From positions 2,596,058 to 2,660,057 of the forward strand of contig NZ_ATYB01000014.1 in the NCBI RefSeq assembly GCF_000427465.1: DNA of 64,000 nt. Direction: 5' to 3'. Positions within the stretch are counted from its first letter, which is position 1; each line of letters opens with the position of its first letter. The DNA is from Sinorhizobium arboris LMG 14919. GTDB lineage: Bacteria > Pseudomonadota > Alphaproteobacteria > Rhizobiales > Rhizobiaceae. Below are positions 63,698-64,000 of this stretch, piece after piece. The notes beneath the pieces are model-generated. The model did not search any database, was not told the DNA's origin, and saw only the letters and a list, made by a program, of their open reading frames with translations. The position numbers and the translations under genes are program-made.

Positions 63698-64000
63698 ATG
63701 TCCGCCATGCGTGTTTTCGTGAACTTGATTCTGGCAGGCCTTGCCATGTCCGCCGCCACGCCGCTCCGGGCGGCGGAGCCCTCGCCTCAGGCGGAGGTCG
63801 CAGCACTCACCACTCCGGAAGAGCGTGTCGACGCCCTCTTCGCCGATCTCAAGAAGGAAGGCGATGAGGATAAGGCGCGGCAGGTGGCCGACCGCATCCG
63901 TCTCGAATGGCAGGACTCCGGTAGTGCGACCGTGAACCTGCTGATGCAATGGGCCAACAAGGCGATCTCCGGTGATAAGCACACTACGGCGCTCGATATT
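63698..64000 (+). CDS. TPR-type secreted protein, N-terminal part (cut by window edge)
   Basis: The frame is open from 63698 to the right edge (101 codons). It opens MSAMRVFVNLILAGLAMSAA, a signal peptide with cleavage near LRAAEP, then TPEERVDALFADLKKEGDEDKARQVADRIRLEW, a short helical repeat, and ATVNLLMQWANKAISGDKH. This matches the short tetratricopeptide proteins common in rhizobia. The ATG at 63707 is an alternative start. Function unknown. Confidence 0.75.
   Translation, partial: MSAMRVFVNLILAGLAMSAATPLRAAEPSPQAEVAALTTPEERVDALFADLKKEGDEDKARQVADRIRLEWQDSGSATVNLLMQWANKAISGDKHTTALDI

Noticed and set aside
1..64000. CRISPR array, prophage, IS element, tRNA or rRNA
   Set aside because: I saw no regularly spaced repeats, transposase or integrase motifs, and no tRNA or rRNA signatures on either strand; subtle remnants cannot be excluded without a search.

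Overview
The window is high-GC, gene-dense chromosomal DNA from an alphaproteobacterium of the order Hyphomicrobiales, very probably an Ensifer/Sinorhizobium of the S. meliloti group. The grounds are recognition of protein families and gene order (sqdBDC sulfolipid operon, tkt-gap-pgk-fbaB order, Ku plus a PE-Lig-Pol LigD, RcdA, a zapA/6S RNA/fau region) and a RIME-type rhizobial intergenic element. I ran no database search, so names rest on motifs and remembered family sequences. I see no prophage, IS element, CRISPR array, tRNA or rRNA. Sixty-two coding regions are called; two run off the window edges.

Layout: 1-2.5 kb, start of serC with a probable leader RNA, then two tandem Omp25-like outer-membrane barrels. 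2.5-13.4 kb, a minus-strand envelope and quality-control block (transcribed tolQ-tolR-tolA-tolB-pal-cpoB-tilS-ftsH-glmM). 13.7-18.8 kb, Ku/LigD end-joining genes, an EamA transporter and its divergent Lrp regulator. 18.9-27.7 kb, minus-strand ybgC, a Tat-exported phosphoesterase, ruvB, ruvA, ruvC and yebC, with plus-strand sqdBDC and a flavin monooxygenase between them. 27.8-33.2 kb, a metallo-hydrolase and an RND efflux pump with its adaptor. 33.5-37.3 kb, ymdB, fau, a LysR gene, 6S RNA, zapA and a coiled-coil protein. 37.7-44.1 kb, central carbon genes tkt, gap, a glycolipid-binding-fold gene, pgk and fbaB. 44.2-50.4 kb, phzF, a class III cyclase, an MFS transporter, DUF1192, rcdA and rpmE. 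50.6-57.5 kb, an ABC exporter, an FAD dehydrogenase, a non-flagellar MotA/MotB-like pair and suhB. 57.8-64 kb, a Sel1-repeat protein, a ThiE-like protein, a TauE/SafE transporter, an ArsR regulator, two DUF465 proteins, purE-purK, rpmJ and the start of a TPR protein.

Two themes link the region. First, what looks like one ancestral minus-strand cluster (yebC-ruvCAB-ybgC-tolQRAB-pal-cpoB-tilS-ftsH-glmM) is interrupted by three opposite-strand insertions: the monooxygenase, sqdBDC, and the Ku/LigD/Lrp group. Second, exact TTAA-N7-TTAA motifs, the consensus of the cell-cycle regulator CtrA, lie upstream of both barrels and twice upstream of rcdA, whose product helps degrade CtrA. This points to cell-cycle control of the envelope and a possible CtrA feedback loop.

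I found no wholly new multi-gene system. The best candidates for new biology are the CtrA-box set, including a possible small transcript ending at 49234, the stand-alone stator-like pair, the glycolipid-binding-fold gene coupled to pgk, and a 51-residue membrane protein at 47237-47392.
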